Of a DNA stretch of 64,000 nucleotides, positions 35,664-44,789 are shown one piece after another. Every line of letters starts with the position of its first letter. The stretch's first letter is position 1. The translations under genes were made by a program, and so were the position numbers. Source of the DNA: Streptomyces sp. TRM68416 (GTDB lineage Bacteria; Actinomycetota; Actinomycetes; Streptomycetales; Streptomycetaceae); the NCBI RefSeq assembly GCF_014596915.1, contig NZ_JACVWU010000005.1, positions 310,001 to 374,000 of the forward strand, given 5' to 3'. The notes under the pieces are model-generated. The model did not search any database, was not told where the DNA came from, and saw only the letters and a list, made by a program, of their open reading frames with translations.

Positions 35664-36653
35664 ATGAAGCACACCACACACCTGCCGGAACGTCGGCCGA
35701 TACGTGACCGGAGGGGGGCGGCGGCCACCGCCGCCCCGTCCCCGGCCCGCACCGCCCCCCGGCGCCGTCGTCCCGTTTCCCAGCAGTGGGCCGCTTGGGC
35801 GTTCCTCGCCCCGGTCGCTGTCTACCTCGTCCTCTTCTACGCCTATCCCCTCTACCGCAACCTCGACCTGAGCCTGCGCGACTACACCGTCCGCTCCTTC
35901 GTCCAGGGCGACGCGCCGTTCACCGGACTGGAGAACTACCAGAAGGTCTTCGGCGACCCGACGTTCGGTCCGGCACTCATCCACACGGTGGTGTTCACCG
36001 TCGTGTGCCTGGTTCTTCAGTACGCCATCGGCCTGGCCCTCGCGGTCTTCTTCCACCAGCACTTCCGGTTGTCGGCGACCTTGCGGGCCCTGTTCCTGGT
36101 GCCCTGGCTGCTGCCGCTGATCGTGTCGGCCTCCACCTGGTCGTGGATGCTCAACAGCGACTCCGGTGTCATCAACGCGGCGCTGCACGCCGTCGGTATC
36201 GGTCCGGTGCACTGGCTGACGTCACCGGACTGGTCGCTGACGTCGGTGATCGTCGCGAACATCTGGATCGGCGTCCCCTTCAACCTGGTGGTTCTCCACA
36301 GCGGACTGCAGTCCATCCCGCACAGCCTCTACGAAGCGGCCGCCCTCGACGGCGCGAGCGCCTGGCGACGTTTCTGGAGCATCACCTTCCCGCTCCTGCG
36401 CCCCGTGTCCGCCATCACGCTGCTGTTGGGGCTGGTCTACACACTCAAGGTCTTCGACATCATCTGGATCATGACCAAGGGCGGCCCGGCCGACTCGTCC
36501 ACCACCTTCGCCACCTGGTCCTACCGGCTCGGCTTCGGCAACCTGCTGCCCGCCTTCGGCCCGGGCGCGGCCGTCGGCAACCTGCTCGTGGCCGCGGCCC
36601 TGGTCTTCGGTCTGGTGTACCTGAAGGTCCAGCGAAAGCAGTACGCCTCATGA
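35664..36653 (+). CDS. Sugar ABC transporter permease 1 (MalF-like)
   Basis: 329 residues from ATG 35664 (a TTG three bases earlier is also in frame). Six transmembrane helices follow a basic, proline-rich N-terminus. The cytoplasmic coupling loop reads EAAALDGASAWRRFWSITFPLLRP, the EAA---G motif that docks on the ATPase. Its stop overlaps the ATG of permease 2 (ATGA). It forms the membrane channel together with permease 2. Confidence 0.93.
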   Translation: MKHTTHLPERRPIRDRRGAAATAAPSPARTAPRRRRPVSQQWAAWAFLAPVAVYLVLFYAYPLYRNLDLSLRDYTVRSFVQGDAPFTGLENYQKVFGDPTFGPALIHTVVFTVVCLVLQYAIGLALAVFFHQHFRLSATLRALFLVPWLLPLIVSASTWSWMLNSDSGVINAALHAVGIGPVHWLTSPDWSLTSVIVANIWIGVPFNLVVLHSGLQSIPHSLYEAAALDGASAWRRFWSITFPLLRPVSAITLLLGLVYTLKVFDIIWIMTKGGPADSSTTFATWSYRLGFGNLLPAFGPGAAVGNLLVAAALVFGLVYLKVQRKQYAS

Positions 36654-37507
36654 CCGGCCTCCGGACCACCCCGGCCAGACGCCGCCCGCACCGCGGCCGG
36701 ACCACCTGGTGGAAGACGGCCACGGGCCTGATGCTCACCGCCGTCATGCTCTTCCCGGTCTACTGGATGCTGAACGTGTCCTTCACCCGCGACCAGGACA
36801 TGCGCAAGTCACCGCCCGACTGGTTCCCTGTCAACGCCACCCTGGACGGCTACCGCACCGTCCTCGACCAGCAGTTGCCCTACCTGGCCACGAGCCTGGT
36901 CATCGGCCTGGGCACGGTCGTCCTGACCGTGGCGCTGGCAGCGCCCGCCGGGTACGCCCTGGCGAAACTGCGCCCGCGCGGCGGGGGAGTCCTCGGTTTC
37001 CTCTTCCTGGTCGCCCAGATGATCCCCGGCATCATCATGGCGATGGGCTTCTACGCCATCTACCTCCAGCTCGGCCTGCTCCAGTCCGTGCCCGGCCTGA
37101 TCGTCGCCGACTCCACCCTGGCCGTGCCCTTCGCCGTCCTCATCTTCACCGCGTTCATGTCCGGCATCCCCGGCGAACTCCTCCAGGCCGCGCAGATGGA
37201 CGGAGCCGGGCCCTGGCGCACCTTCCGGTCCGTGGTGCTGCCGATGAGCCGCAACTCGATCGTCACCGTGTCGCTGTTCGCGTTCCTGTGGTCCTGGTCC
37301 GACTTCGTCTTCGCCAGCACCCTCGCGGGCGGCGGCGCCCACGAGCCGATCACGCTCGGCATCTACCACTACATCGGCAACAACAACCAGGAGTGGAACG
37401 CCATCATGGCCACCGCCGTCGTGGCTTCACTGCCGGCCACGGTGATCCTCGTCCTCGCCCAGCGCTACGTCGCCGCCGGCGTGACCGCCGGAGCCGTCAA
37501 GGACTGA
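36650..37507 (+). CDS. Sugar ABC transporter permease 2 (MalG-like)
   Basis: 285 residues from the ATG overlapping the permease 1 stop. Six helices are present. MLNVSFTRDQDMRKSPPDWFP is typical of the first outer loop of MalG-type permeases, and the coupling loop reads QAAQMDGAGPWRTFRSVVLPMSR. The C-terminus is short. It completes the importer with the binding protein and an ATPase encoded elsewhere. Confidence 0.93.
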   Translation: MTGLRTTPARRRPHRGRTTWWKTATGLMLTAVMLFPVYWMLNVSFTRDQDMRKSPPDWFPVNATLDGYRTVLDQQLPYLATSLVIGLGTVVLTVALAAPAGYALAKLRPRGGGVLGFLFLVAQMIPGIIMAMGFYAIYLQLGLLQSVPGLIVADSTLAVPFAVLIFTAFMSGIPGELLQAAQMDGAGPWRTFRSVVLPMSRNSIVTVSLFAFLWSWSDFVFASTLAGGGAHEPITLGIYHYIGNNNQEWNAIMATAVVASLPATVILVLAQRYVAAGVTAGAVKD

Positions 37508-37555
37508 CCACTTCATCATCGCCGGTCCCCCTGCTCAAGAAACGAGTCCCACTTG

Positions 37556-39292
37556 ATGACCGCCGCCCGATCCGGCCCGGCCTTCTCCGTCCACGACATC
37601 CCGTTCAGCACGCACGGCTCCTGGTTCGGTATCTCGCCCGTGCTCGCGGAGAAGACACGTGCCGAGGACCTCCACCTCGTCTCGCACCAGAACGGCATGC
37701 ACGCCGTCCTGCGCTTCACTCCCCTCGACACGACGACGGGCGAGCGCGCGGGGACCCGCGTCGAGGCGACTCCGCAACTGCTGAGCTGGACCGGCTCGGG
37801 AGGGCGCGTCTCCCTCGCCTACGCCTCACCGGACACCGTCCGCCTGCGCGGCGAAGGGCTCGGCCTGCGCGTCACCGCTGCGGCGGACGCCCTGACCCCC
37901 TTCACGGGCACCTACTTCTACCGCGACCCGACGGACGGGGCGCACGTGTTCGCCTCGTACGAGACCGGGCGCCGCTACCGCGTCACCGTGCTGTCGGGCA
38001 CGGTCGCCGAGATATCCGGCAGCCAGGCCCTCGGCAGCGGTGAACGAGGCGTCACCCTCACCGCGGCCCCCGGCGAAGTCTGGGAAGCGGCCGTCGAGGA
38101 ACTGGACAGCGCCCGCCTGCCCTACGCCTCCTCGGAGACGTTCGACGCCGTCGTGGCCACCGCGGAGCAGACCTTCGCCGCCTTCGCCGACGCGGTCGCC
38201 CCCTGGCGCTCCTCGGCCACGCCCGCCGCCGAACTCGCCGCGTACGTCGTGTGGTCGGCGACCGTCCGCCCGACGGAGCTGGTCACCCGACCCGCGGTGC
38301 TGATGTCCAAACACTGGATGGACAAGGTCTGGAGCTGGGACCACTGCTTCAACGCCCTCGCCCTGGCACCCGGGACACCCGCCCTGGCCTGGGACCAGTT
38401 CTCCCTGCCGTTCGACCATCAGGACGAGACCGGCGCCCTGCCCGACTCGGTGACCCACTCCGAGGTCCTCTACAACTTCGTCAAACCGCCCATCCACGGC
38501 TGGACCCTGTCCCACCTGCGCAGACGACTCCCCGACCCCCTCAGCCGGACTGAACTCGCCGCGATCTACCGCAGATTGGCGCGGTGGACCGACTTCTGGC
38601 TCACCGTCCGCCGCGCACCGGGCGCCGCCCTGCCCCACTACCAGCACGGCAACGACAGCGGCTGGGACAACGCCACCACCTTCGACCCCGAACGCGTGGT
38701 CGTCACCGCCGACCTGGCCGCCTTCCTCACCCTCCAGCTCCACGAACTGGCCGTTCTGGCCACCGAACTGGACCTGCCCGACGAGGCCCGCCGCTGGACC
38801 GTCACCGCCGAGGCCACCCAGGCCGCGATGCTCGACGAGTTGTGGACGGGAGAGCGGTTCGTGGCCCGTGGTGTCGACTCCGCCGCGACCTGGGGCAGCT
38901 CCAGCCTGCTGGACCTGATGCCGATGGCACTGGGCGAACACCTTCCCGAGCCCATCGGTAAAACCCTGGCCGCCCGGATCGAGGCCCACCTGACCCCGTA
39001 CGGCCTGGCCACCGAACTGCCCGCCTCACCCCACTACCTCTCCGACGGCTACTGGCGCGGCCCGATCTGGGCCCCCGCCACCGTCCTCATCGAGGACGGC
39101 CTGCGCCGCGCCGGCCACCACCGCCTCGCCGACGAGATCAGCGCCCGCTTCCGCGCCCTGTGCGAAACCCACGGCTTCGCCGAGAACTTCGACGCCCTCA
39201 CCGGCACGGGCCTGCGCGACCGCGCCTACACCTGGACCGCCAGCAGCTACCTCCTCCTCGCCGAAGCCCACGCACACCGAGACGGCCACTGA
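37556..39292 (+). CDS. Cytoplasmic (alpha/alpha)6 glycoside hydrolase, GH63/MGH1-like
   Basis: 578 residues from ATG 37556, no signal peptide. The C-terminal two-thirds are a helical toroid: VWSWDHCFNALALAPGTPALAWDQF, ETGALPDSVTH, HYQHGNDSGWDNATTFDP and DGYWRGPIWAPATVLIEDGL match the MGH1-like/GH63 and trehalase-related superfamily, with acidic residues in these loops as catalytic candidates. It should cleave the imported oligosaccharide inside the cell. Specificity cannot be assigned; glucosyl- or mannosyl-glycosides are family precedents. Confidence 0.82.
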   Translation: MTAARSGPAFSVHDIPFSTHGSWFGISPVLAEKTRAEDLHLVSHQNGMHAVLRFTPLDTTTGERAGTRVEATPQLLSWTGSGGRVSLAYASPDTVRLRGEGLGLRVTAAADALTPFTGTYFYRDPTDGAHVFASYETGRRYRVTVLSGTVAEISGSQALGSGERGVTLTAAPGEVWEAAVEELDSARLPYASSETFDAVVATAEQTFAAFADAVAPWRSSATPAAELAAYVVWSATVRPTELVTRPAVLMSKHWMDKVWSWDHCFNALALAPGTPALAWDQFSLPFDHQDETGALPDSVTHSEVLYNFVKPPIHGWTLSHLRRRLPDPLSRTELAAIYRRLARWTDFWLTVRRAPGAALPHYQHGNDSGWDNATTFDPERVVVTADLAAFLTLQLHELAVLATELDLPDEARRWTVTAEATQAAMLDELWTGERFVARGVDSAATWGSSSLLDLMPMALGEHLPEPIGKTLAARIEAHLTPYGLATELPASPHYLSDGYWRGPIWAPATVLIEDGLRRAGHHRLADEISARFRALCETHGFAENFDALTGTGLRDRAYTWTASSYLLLAEAHAHRDGH

Positions 39293-39364
39293 CCGGCCGT
39301 CTCCCCACAGCCCCGGGGATGCTCCCACCCCGGTCATCCACCCCGCTCACCCAGGAGCCACAGC

Positions 39365-41218
39365 ATGAAATCTCGCTGGACACATCCCAGCCCCGCAACC
39401 CGCACCGGACGCCGGGCGACCTCGTCCGTGGCCGTCCTCCTGGCCGCCCTGGCCGCGACCCTGGTGCCCGTCGGCCCGTCGCAGGCCGCGGACACCAGCG
39501 TCACCGTCGACTTCGCTACCGTCAAAGGCGCCCCCAGCTACCGCGCCTCGGGCATGATCTACGGGCTGACCGCCGACGGGTCGCTGCCGCCGGACCACTT
39601 CTTCAAAGACATCAAGTGGCAGTTCATGCGGGCCGGCGGCGCGCAGCTCAACGGCGGCGGCTACGCCACCAGCCTCGCCGACTACCAGACGCGCTGGCAG
39701 GCCACCCTCGCCCAGTACAAGCGCACCGACGCCCTCGGCGGCACGTTCGTCCTCCTGCCGCACGACCTGTGGGGCGCCGACGGCACCACCAGCCAGCCTT
39801 TCCCTGGCGACAACGGCGACTGGACGCAGTTCGACAACTTCGTCAACCAGCTCATCTCCGACGTCAAGGCCAACAACATGACGGTCCAGTGGGACCTGTG
39901 GAACGAGCCGGACCTGAGCGGCTTCTGGGACCGGCCCCAGAGCCAGTACCTGCAGATGTGGTCGCGGTTCCACGCCGCCGTGCGGGCCAATCTTCCCGCA
40001 CAGCTCATCGTCGGCCCCAGCACGGCGAACCCGCCCCACTCCTCCAACACCTGGTGGACCACCTACCTGAACCACATCAAGGCCAACAACGTCGCCCCCG
40101 ACATCTACAGCTGGCACGCCATCCCGCACGACCCCGTCCAGGCCGTCGGCAACGCCAACTCGACCCTCGCCGCCGCGGGCCTGACCAACACCCGCCCGTA
40201 CCAGATCAACGAGTACGCCGGACGCGAGCAGCAGAACCCCGGTGGCGGCGGCTGGTTCATCAGCCGCCTGGAGCGGGCCGGCGCCGACGGCATGCGCGCC
40301 AACTGGGGATGGGGCCCCAACCTGCACGACTACGCGGCCAACCTGCTCACCAAGAACAGCTCCGGCCAGTACCTGCCGCTCGGCGAGTGGTTCCTGTACC
40401 GGTACTACGGCTCCCAGACCGGAAGCATCGTCAACCTCACGCCCGGTACGAACACCGACGGGCTGGCGACCAAGGACAACACCGCGCGCAACGCGAAGAT
40501 CCTGCTGGGCAACGACGGCAACACCGGCGACGTCACCGTCAACCTCCACCGCCTCGACACCACCTCCGTGGTGGAGAACAGCCGGGTCCGCGCGATCGTC
40601 CAGCGCATACCGAACAACGGCGGCGACGCGGTGACGGGTCCGGTGACGGTCTCCGACCAGACCCTGACCGTCAGCGGCAACTCGGCCTCGGTGAGCGTGC
40701 CGTGGACGGACGCCGCGGACGGCTACACCGTCACGCTGCTGCCGCCGTCGAACACCACCGTCTCCACGGTCGCGGTCGTACAGCACAGCGGTCAGTGCCT
40801 GGACGACACCGACCTCAGCACCGCCGACGGCACGCAGTACCAGCAATATCACTGCGAGGGCGGCTACCAGCAGATGCTCGACTTCAAGCCGGTCGCCGGA
40901 CGGCCGAACACCTACACCATCGTGAACGAGCACAGCGGTAAGTGCCTGGACGTCTCGGGCGCTTCCACGGCCGACGGTGCCGCCGTCATCCAGTGGACCT
41001 GCAGCGGCAGCACGAACCAGATGTTCACCCTCCAGCCCGTCACCGCGCTCGGCAGCGGCAAGGACTACCAGCTGGCCGCCGTCCACAGCGGCAAGTGTGT
41101 CGACGTCAGCGGGATCTCGACCGACCCCCGCGCGAAGATCCACCAGTGGACCTGCGACCCGGCGACCGACCTGACCTGGAAGAAGAACCAGATCTGGCGC
41201 CTCCAGGGCATGGGCTGA
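39365..41218 (+). CDS. Secreted clan GH-A glycosidase with C-terminal ricin-type lectin domain
   Basis: 617 residues. A signal peptide (to about 42, PSQAAD) precedes a TIM-barrel domain with WDLWNEPD, where E181 is the candidate acid/base, and YQINEYAGREQQ, where E283 is the candidate nucleophile. A beta-sandwich region (about 345-450) follows. Residues from about 455 to the end form a beta-trefoil: HSGQCLDDTDLSTADGT, HSGKCLDVSGASTADGA and HSGKCVDVSGISTDPRA. It resembles GH39-like enzymes but is not clearly assigned. It should trim an extracellular glycan and feed the importer upstream. Confidence 0.82.
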   Translation: MKSRWTHPSPATRTGRRATSSVAVLLAALAATLVPVGPSQAADTSVTVDFATVKGAPSYRASGMIYGLTADGSLPPDHFFKDIKWQFMRAGGAQLNGGGYATSLADYQTRWQATLAQYKRTDALGGTFVLLPHDLWGADGTTSQPFPGDNGDWTQFDNFVNQLISDVKANNMTVQWDLWNEPDLSGFWDRPQSQYLQMWSRFHAAVRANLPAQLIVGPSTANPPHSSNTWWTTYLNHIKANNVAPDIYSWHAIPHDPVQAVGNANSTLAAAGLTNTRPYQINEYAGREQQNPGGGGWFISRLERAGADGMRANWGWGPNLHDYAANLLTKNSSGQYLPLGEWFLYRYYGSQTGSIVNLTPGTNTDGLATKDNTARNAKILLGNDGNTGDVTVNLHRLDTTSVVENSRVRAIVQRIPNNGGDAVTGPVTVSDQTLTVSGNSASVSVPWTDAADGYTVTLLPPSNTTVSTVAVVQHSGQCLDDTDLSTADGTQYQQYHCEGGYQQMLDFKPVAGRPNTYTIVNEHSGKCLDVSGASTADGAAVIQWTCSGSTNQMFTLQPVTALGSGKDYQLAAVHSGKCVDVSGISTDPRAKIHQWTCDPATDLTWKKNQIWRLQGMG

Positions 41219-41226
41219 CCTGTCCC

Positions 41227-41265
41227 CGGGCGGGGGGCCTCGGCACAGCAGGGACCCCCCGCCCG
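41227..41265 (+). terminator. Terminator of the sugar-uptake/glycosidase operon
   Basis: CGGGCGGGGGG and CCCCCCGCCCG pair exactly over 11 bases with a 17-base loop, starting nine bases after the stop. From here to 41525 nothing coding was recognised. Confidence 0.65.
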
Positions 41266-41525
41266 CGCCGGCCGCACTGACGCACCGGACGGAGCGCCTT
41301 CTCCATCGCACCCGGCGCCCTCGTTCACCAGTGCCGGGTGGAGCGTGCTCTTGACGGTGCCCATGCGCATCAGGTTGAGCGGGCCGCCGTCCGGCCTGCT
41401 CAACGGGACCTGACTGAGCGGGTGTGCGGACCGCCTGGTGACGCGGGCAGCCGATGGGGCACCGCTCTCACCCGCCGGGGCTGCCCGACTCTTGCCTGGT
41501 GCTCCACCCTTCAGGGGGCAGGTGA

Positions 41526-41682
41526 CCTACCGCCGGACGGGCGGGAAGTCAGGCCTGCGGAGGCCGTGCCAGACCGACCCCCACCGGTCGGCCGTGGCCT
41601 GTGAAACAGGAACCCGAGGTGGTACCGCGATGGGGGAGGTACAGACCGGAATCTCCTGCCCTCGGGCAGGAGAGGACGTCAA
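41526..41682 (+). mobile_element. Relic of an IS605/IS1341-type element: TnpB C-terminus and right end
   Basis: In one frame the plus strand reads SQACGGRARPTPTGRPWPVKQEP, then VVPRWGRYRPESPALG. This resembles the last zinc-finger cysteine and the VKQEP tail of actinobacterial TnpB proteins. Downstream, CTCCTGCCCTCGGGCAGGAG folds into the right-end hairpin and AGGACGTCA ends the element, as is common at IS605 right ends. The rest of tnpB is gone. The last bases of the element coincide with the stop codon of the ABC gene on the other strand. Confidence 0.6.
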
Positions 41683-43469
41683 CCCGCCGGAATCAGGAGC
41701 TGGGTCGTGGCGAGCTGTGCGTACATCTCGTCCTCGGCCACCAGCTCTTCATGGGTGCCGACCGCGCGGACCCTGCCGGCGTCCATGACGACGATGCGGT
41801 CCGCGTCCGTCACCGTCGACAGGCGGTGCGCCACCACCAGGACGGTGGTCTCGCGTGCCGCCTCGGCGATGGCGTCCCGCAGCGCCAGCTCGTTGACCGC
41901 GTCGAGCTGCGAGGTCGCCTCGTCCAGCAGCAGCAGTCGAGGTCTGCGCAGCAGCGCGCGGGCGATCGCGACGCGCTGGCGCTCACCGCCGGACAGCTTC
42001 GAGCCGCGGTGCCCGACCAGGGTGTCCAGGCCGTGCGGGAGACGCTCGACAAGCGCGTCGAGCCTGGTCCGGGCGAGGACGGTCCGGATGTCGTCGTCCG
42101 TCGCGCCGGGCGCGCTGAAGACCAGGTTCTCCCGCAGCGTTCCGGCCAGCACCGGCGCGTCCTGCTCGACATACCCGATGACGGACCGCAACTCGGGCAG
42201 CGGCCACTCGCGTATGTCCTTGCCGTCCACCAGGATCCGGCCGCCGGTCGTCTCGTAGAACCGCTCGATGAGCGAGAAGACCGTCGACTTGCCCGCACCC
42301 GAAGGGCCGACGAAGGCTGTCGTCCCGGCGCCCGGCACCTCGAAGTCCACCTGCTGGTGGATGTACGGCAGCCCCGGCCCGTAGCGGAAGGACACCTCCT
42401 CGAAGCGGACCGACGCCGCACGCTGCACGGCTGCCACGTCCCTGGGCCGCGGCGGCCGGCGCTTGGCCGGTGGCTCCGCCGCCAGGCGGTCCACCTCCTT
42501 GATCCGGGAAATCGCCGCCGCACCCTCCTGGTACTCGGAGGCGGCCTCGACCAGCTTGTACACCGGCTCCATCAGGTAGAACAGGTACAGCAGGAAGGCG
42601 ATGAGCGTGGAGACGGGGATGTCCCCGGACGCCACCCGCGCCCCGCCGACCGCGAGCACCGCGAGGAACGCCAGCTCGACGGCGAGGTTGTCCGCCGTTC
42701 CCAGCAGGGCCTCCCACTTCGCGCCGCGCACGCCGTAGCGCCACGCCCGCCGGGCCGACGCCTCGACGCGGGCGGTCTCCCGCTCCTCGGCGCCGGACGC
42801 CTTCACCGTACGGAACGCGCCGAAGACCCGCTCCAGGCCGGTGGACATCTCCCCGACCGCGGCCTGGGAGCGCTCGGCGGCCTGCCCGATCCTCGGCAGC
42901 ACCAGGGCGGCGCCCGCCCCGACGACCACGACCACACCGAGTGCGACGCCGAGCAGGACGACATCGAGGAAGGCCATCACCACGACCGCCGCGATCAGCG
43001 TGACCGTCCCGGTCGCGGCGTTGACCACCGCCTGGGTGCTGACGGCCCGCAGAAGCGTGGTGTCGGAGGTCACCCGGGACATCAGATCGCCCGGCTGCAT
43101 CCGGTCCACCGCCGACAGCCGCAGCCGCAGCAGCCGGCCGATCAGACTGCGGCGAGCGGCCAGGACCACGGACTCCGCCGTCCGCTCCAGCACGTAGGCG
43201 CCGAATGCCTCGGCCACCGTGCTGAGCAGCACCAGTACCGTCAGGGCCAGCAGGATGGTGGCGATCGTGCCACCGGACGAGAGCCGGTCGACCAGCGCCT
43301 TTGTAGCCAGGGGCTGGAGCAGTCCGCCGGCGGCCCCGGCCAGCGCCAACAGCAGACCGAGTACGACGGTCCACCGGTGCGGGCGGACATATCCGTACAG
43401 CGCCCTCAGCGTCTCGCGGACGCGGGGGGAGTCGGCACCCGTCGCCTCCGGGGCGGATGCGGTGTTCAC
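41679..43469 (-). CDS. ABC transporter, fused permease and ATPase (exporter type)
   Basis: 596 residues from a GTG at 43469 preceded by GGAAAGGA; a TTG 15 bases upstream is less likely. Six transmembrane helices lie within about 30-320. The ATPase domain shows FVGPSGAGKST (Walker A), LSGGERQRVAIARAL (signature), LLLLDEATSQLD (Walker B) and VVAHRLSTV (H loop). It is a half-transporter that must dimerise; the substrate is unknown. A transposon right end abuts its 3' end. Confidence 0.93.
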   Translation of the reverse strand: MNTASAPEATGADSPRVRETLRALYGYVRPHRWTVVLGLLLALAGAAGGLLQPLATKALVDRLSSGGTIATILLALTVLVLLSTVAEAFGAYVLERTAESVVLAARRSLIGRLLRLRLSAVDRMQPGDLMSRVTSDTTLLRAVSTQAVVNAATGTVTLIAAVVVMAFLDVVLLGVALGVVVVVGAGAALVLPRIGQAAERSQAAVGEMSTGLERVFGAFRTVKASGAEERETARVEASARRAWRYGVRGAKWEALLGTADNLAVELAFLAVLAVGGARVASGDIPVSTLIAFLLYLFYLMEPVYKLVEAASEYQEGAAAISRIKEVDRLAAEPPAKRRPPRPRDVAAVQRAASVRFEEVSFRYGPGLPYIHQQVDFEVPGAGTTAFVGPSGAGKSTVFSLIERFYETTGGRILVDGKDIREWPLPELRSVIGYVEQDAPVLAGTLRENLVFSAPGATDDDIRTVLARTRLDALVERLPHGLDTLVGHRGSKLSGGERQRVAIARALLRRPRLLLLDEATSQLDAVNELALRDAIAEAARETTVLVVAHRLSTVTDADRIVVMDAGRVRAVGTHEELVAEDEMYAQLATTQLLIPAG

Positions 43470-44064
43470 AGGATTCCTTTCCAACGTGGTCGGCCGCGCA
43501 CCTCGTCAGCGGCGGACGGCATCAGGCCGCACGGGGGCTTCCGGGCTCGGCTCAGGGGGCCGGTTCAGCGGCCGTCGCGGCAAGCGTGTGCACAACGGCA
43601 TCGCGGGGATCAGGGCGTACGGCGGCCGGACAGAGGCCGCCGACCGCCCAATGCCGTGCCGAGAAACTCCCGGAGCTCGCCCCCGGGCCGCCTGGCGTCG
43701 CGGCGACTCGCTGCTTCGGCCGGGAGCCGGCGAGCGGTATCAGGTTCCTTCTCGTACGTACGGTGTGTCATGTCACCAGCCTGGAAGCCCGGGGGTTCCG
43801 GCGGCCATCCGGCGATCGTCGGGTGCGCCCCCGCCAAGTGGCTGGAGATGCTCCTCACCGTCGGCATCTGCTGCTCCCTTCGGCCGAGGCCGCCCATCGA
43901 CGAGTGAGTCGCAGGCCGACGAGGCCGTTGCGCAGCGTGCGGCGGGAGAGCGTGTCTCGGGCGTGCAGTCGCTTCGGGACGAGGCGTACCGCGGCGCCTG
44001 TATTCAAGCGCTCCACCCATTGCTTTCCGAGCAGAGCCCGATGCCGGGCAGTGGAAGAGCCGGC
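43470..44064. other. Region without a recognisable gene, left of the island
   Basis: About 600 bases upstream of the ABC exporter. Open frames exist on both strands but none shows a domain, start site or consistent codon bias. It should contain the exporter's promoter, which was not found. Confidence 0.4.
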
Positions 44065-44291
44065 GGAGGTTCAGGTCGACTGCAGGGGCGGATCGGGAGG
44101 CTGGCAGCACGGAGTGCCGCGGCGAAGGGTTTGACGAGCCGACGCCCGGCCCGGCTCGGCGCACCGGCCCGGGGAAGAACTGACGAGGTGTCCGATCGCG
44201 TTGGTCATGCGCTGGCCACGTTGGTCAGGAGAATCGCGCATCGTCGCAGGCCAGATCCCTAATCCGCGGAGACGGCCGGGGCCGCCACCCC
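44065..44291. repeat. Island-flanking direct repeat, left copy
   Basis: This sequence recurs in the same orientation at 48112-48340. The final 53 bases (44239-44291) are identical to 48288-48340; the preceding part is about four-fifths identical by eye. On the plus strand both copies can encode a short conserved tail ending AHRRRPDP and a TAA, suggesting a gene 3' end. Confidence 0.75.
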
Positions 44292-44374
44292 TGGGCGAGG
44301 CAAGTCGTCGAGGGCCTCTGACCAGGCACTTTGTCATCCAGAGGCAGGTTCCCGTTTGCCGTCTGGTGCGGGCC

Positions 44375-44604
44375 TCATCTGGGTGTTCCTGCCTGTTCCT
44401 GACTGCTGTTGGTCACGCGTTGGTCATGTGGCCAACCGGCGGCGTCGATCAGCCCGTCGCGGATCGCCTCGGCAGGGACTGCGTCCCAGACCGCGCGGCA
44501 CGGCTACCCCTCTCGTAGAAGGTTGCGAGTGCCGAGGTCAGGTCGGTGCGCTCGGTTGCCTCGCCACTGACCATGGTGGCGGGATCGGTCAGCACGTCGC
44601 TCAT
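44375..44604 (-). pseudogene. Possible small frameshifted gene in the island
   Basis: From ATG 44604 the minus strand reads MSDVLTDPATMVSGEATERT and LTSALATFYERG. Another frame continues AVWDAVPAEAIRDGLIDAAG and ends at 44375. Joining the frames near 44510 would give about 76 residues. The product resembles no family I know. Its place next to a broken integrase makes a small element-encoded protein plausible. Confidence 0.3.
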
Positions 44605-44789
44605 CGTCCAGAGGGGCGTCGGCCGAGTGTGTACTGCTGCCTCTCGCCCGGCCGCCGGGCGGGCCGCGCGCCACGTCCGGTTCGGAATGGCCTTTATGCC
44701 GCAGGGTGCCCTCGACGATCAGCTACGCGAGCTGCCCGGCTTGCGTGTCACCCGCACAGCGGCGACTGCGTGTGCTCAAGGTCCGTAGC

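Noticed and set aside
41605..41640. GGTGGTACCGCG resembling the antiterminator motif of a T-box leader
   Set aside because: No stem I specifier loop, no aminoacyl-tRNA synthetase or amino-acid gene downstream, and the bases are part of the VKQEP reading frame of the TnpB relic.
41601..43907. Plus-strand open frame of 768 codons opposite the ABC exporter
   Set aside because: It is the antisense shadow of a clear ABC protein; only its first codons coincide with the TnpB tail.
43799..43907. Short plus-strand ORF with adjacent cysteines (GICCSLRPR) as a modified-peptide precursor
   Set aside because: No modifying enzyme genes nearby, no leader-like region and no ribosome site.
44239..44291. tRNA gene as the integration target of the island
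   Set aside because: The repeat cannot be folded into a cloverleaf and has no CCA-proximal acceptor or T-loop consensus.
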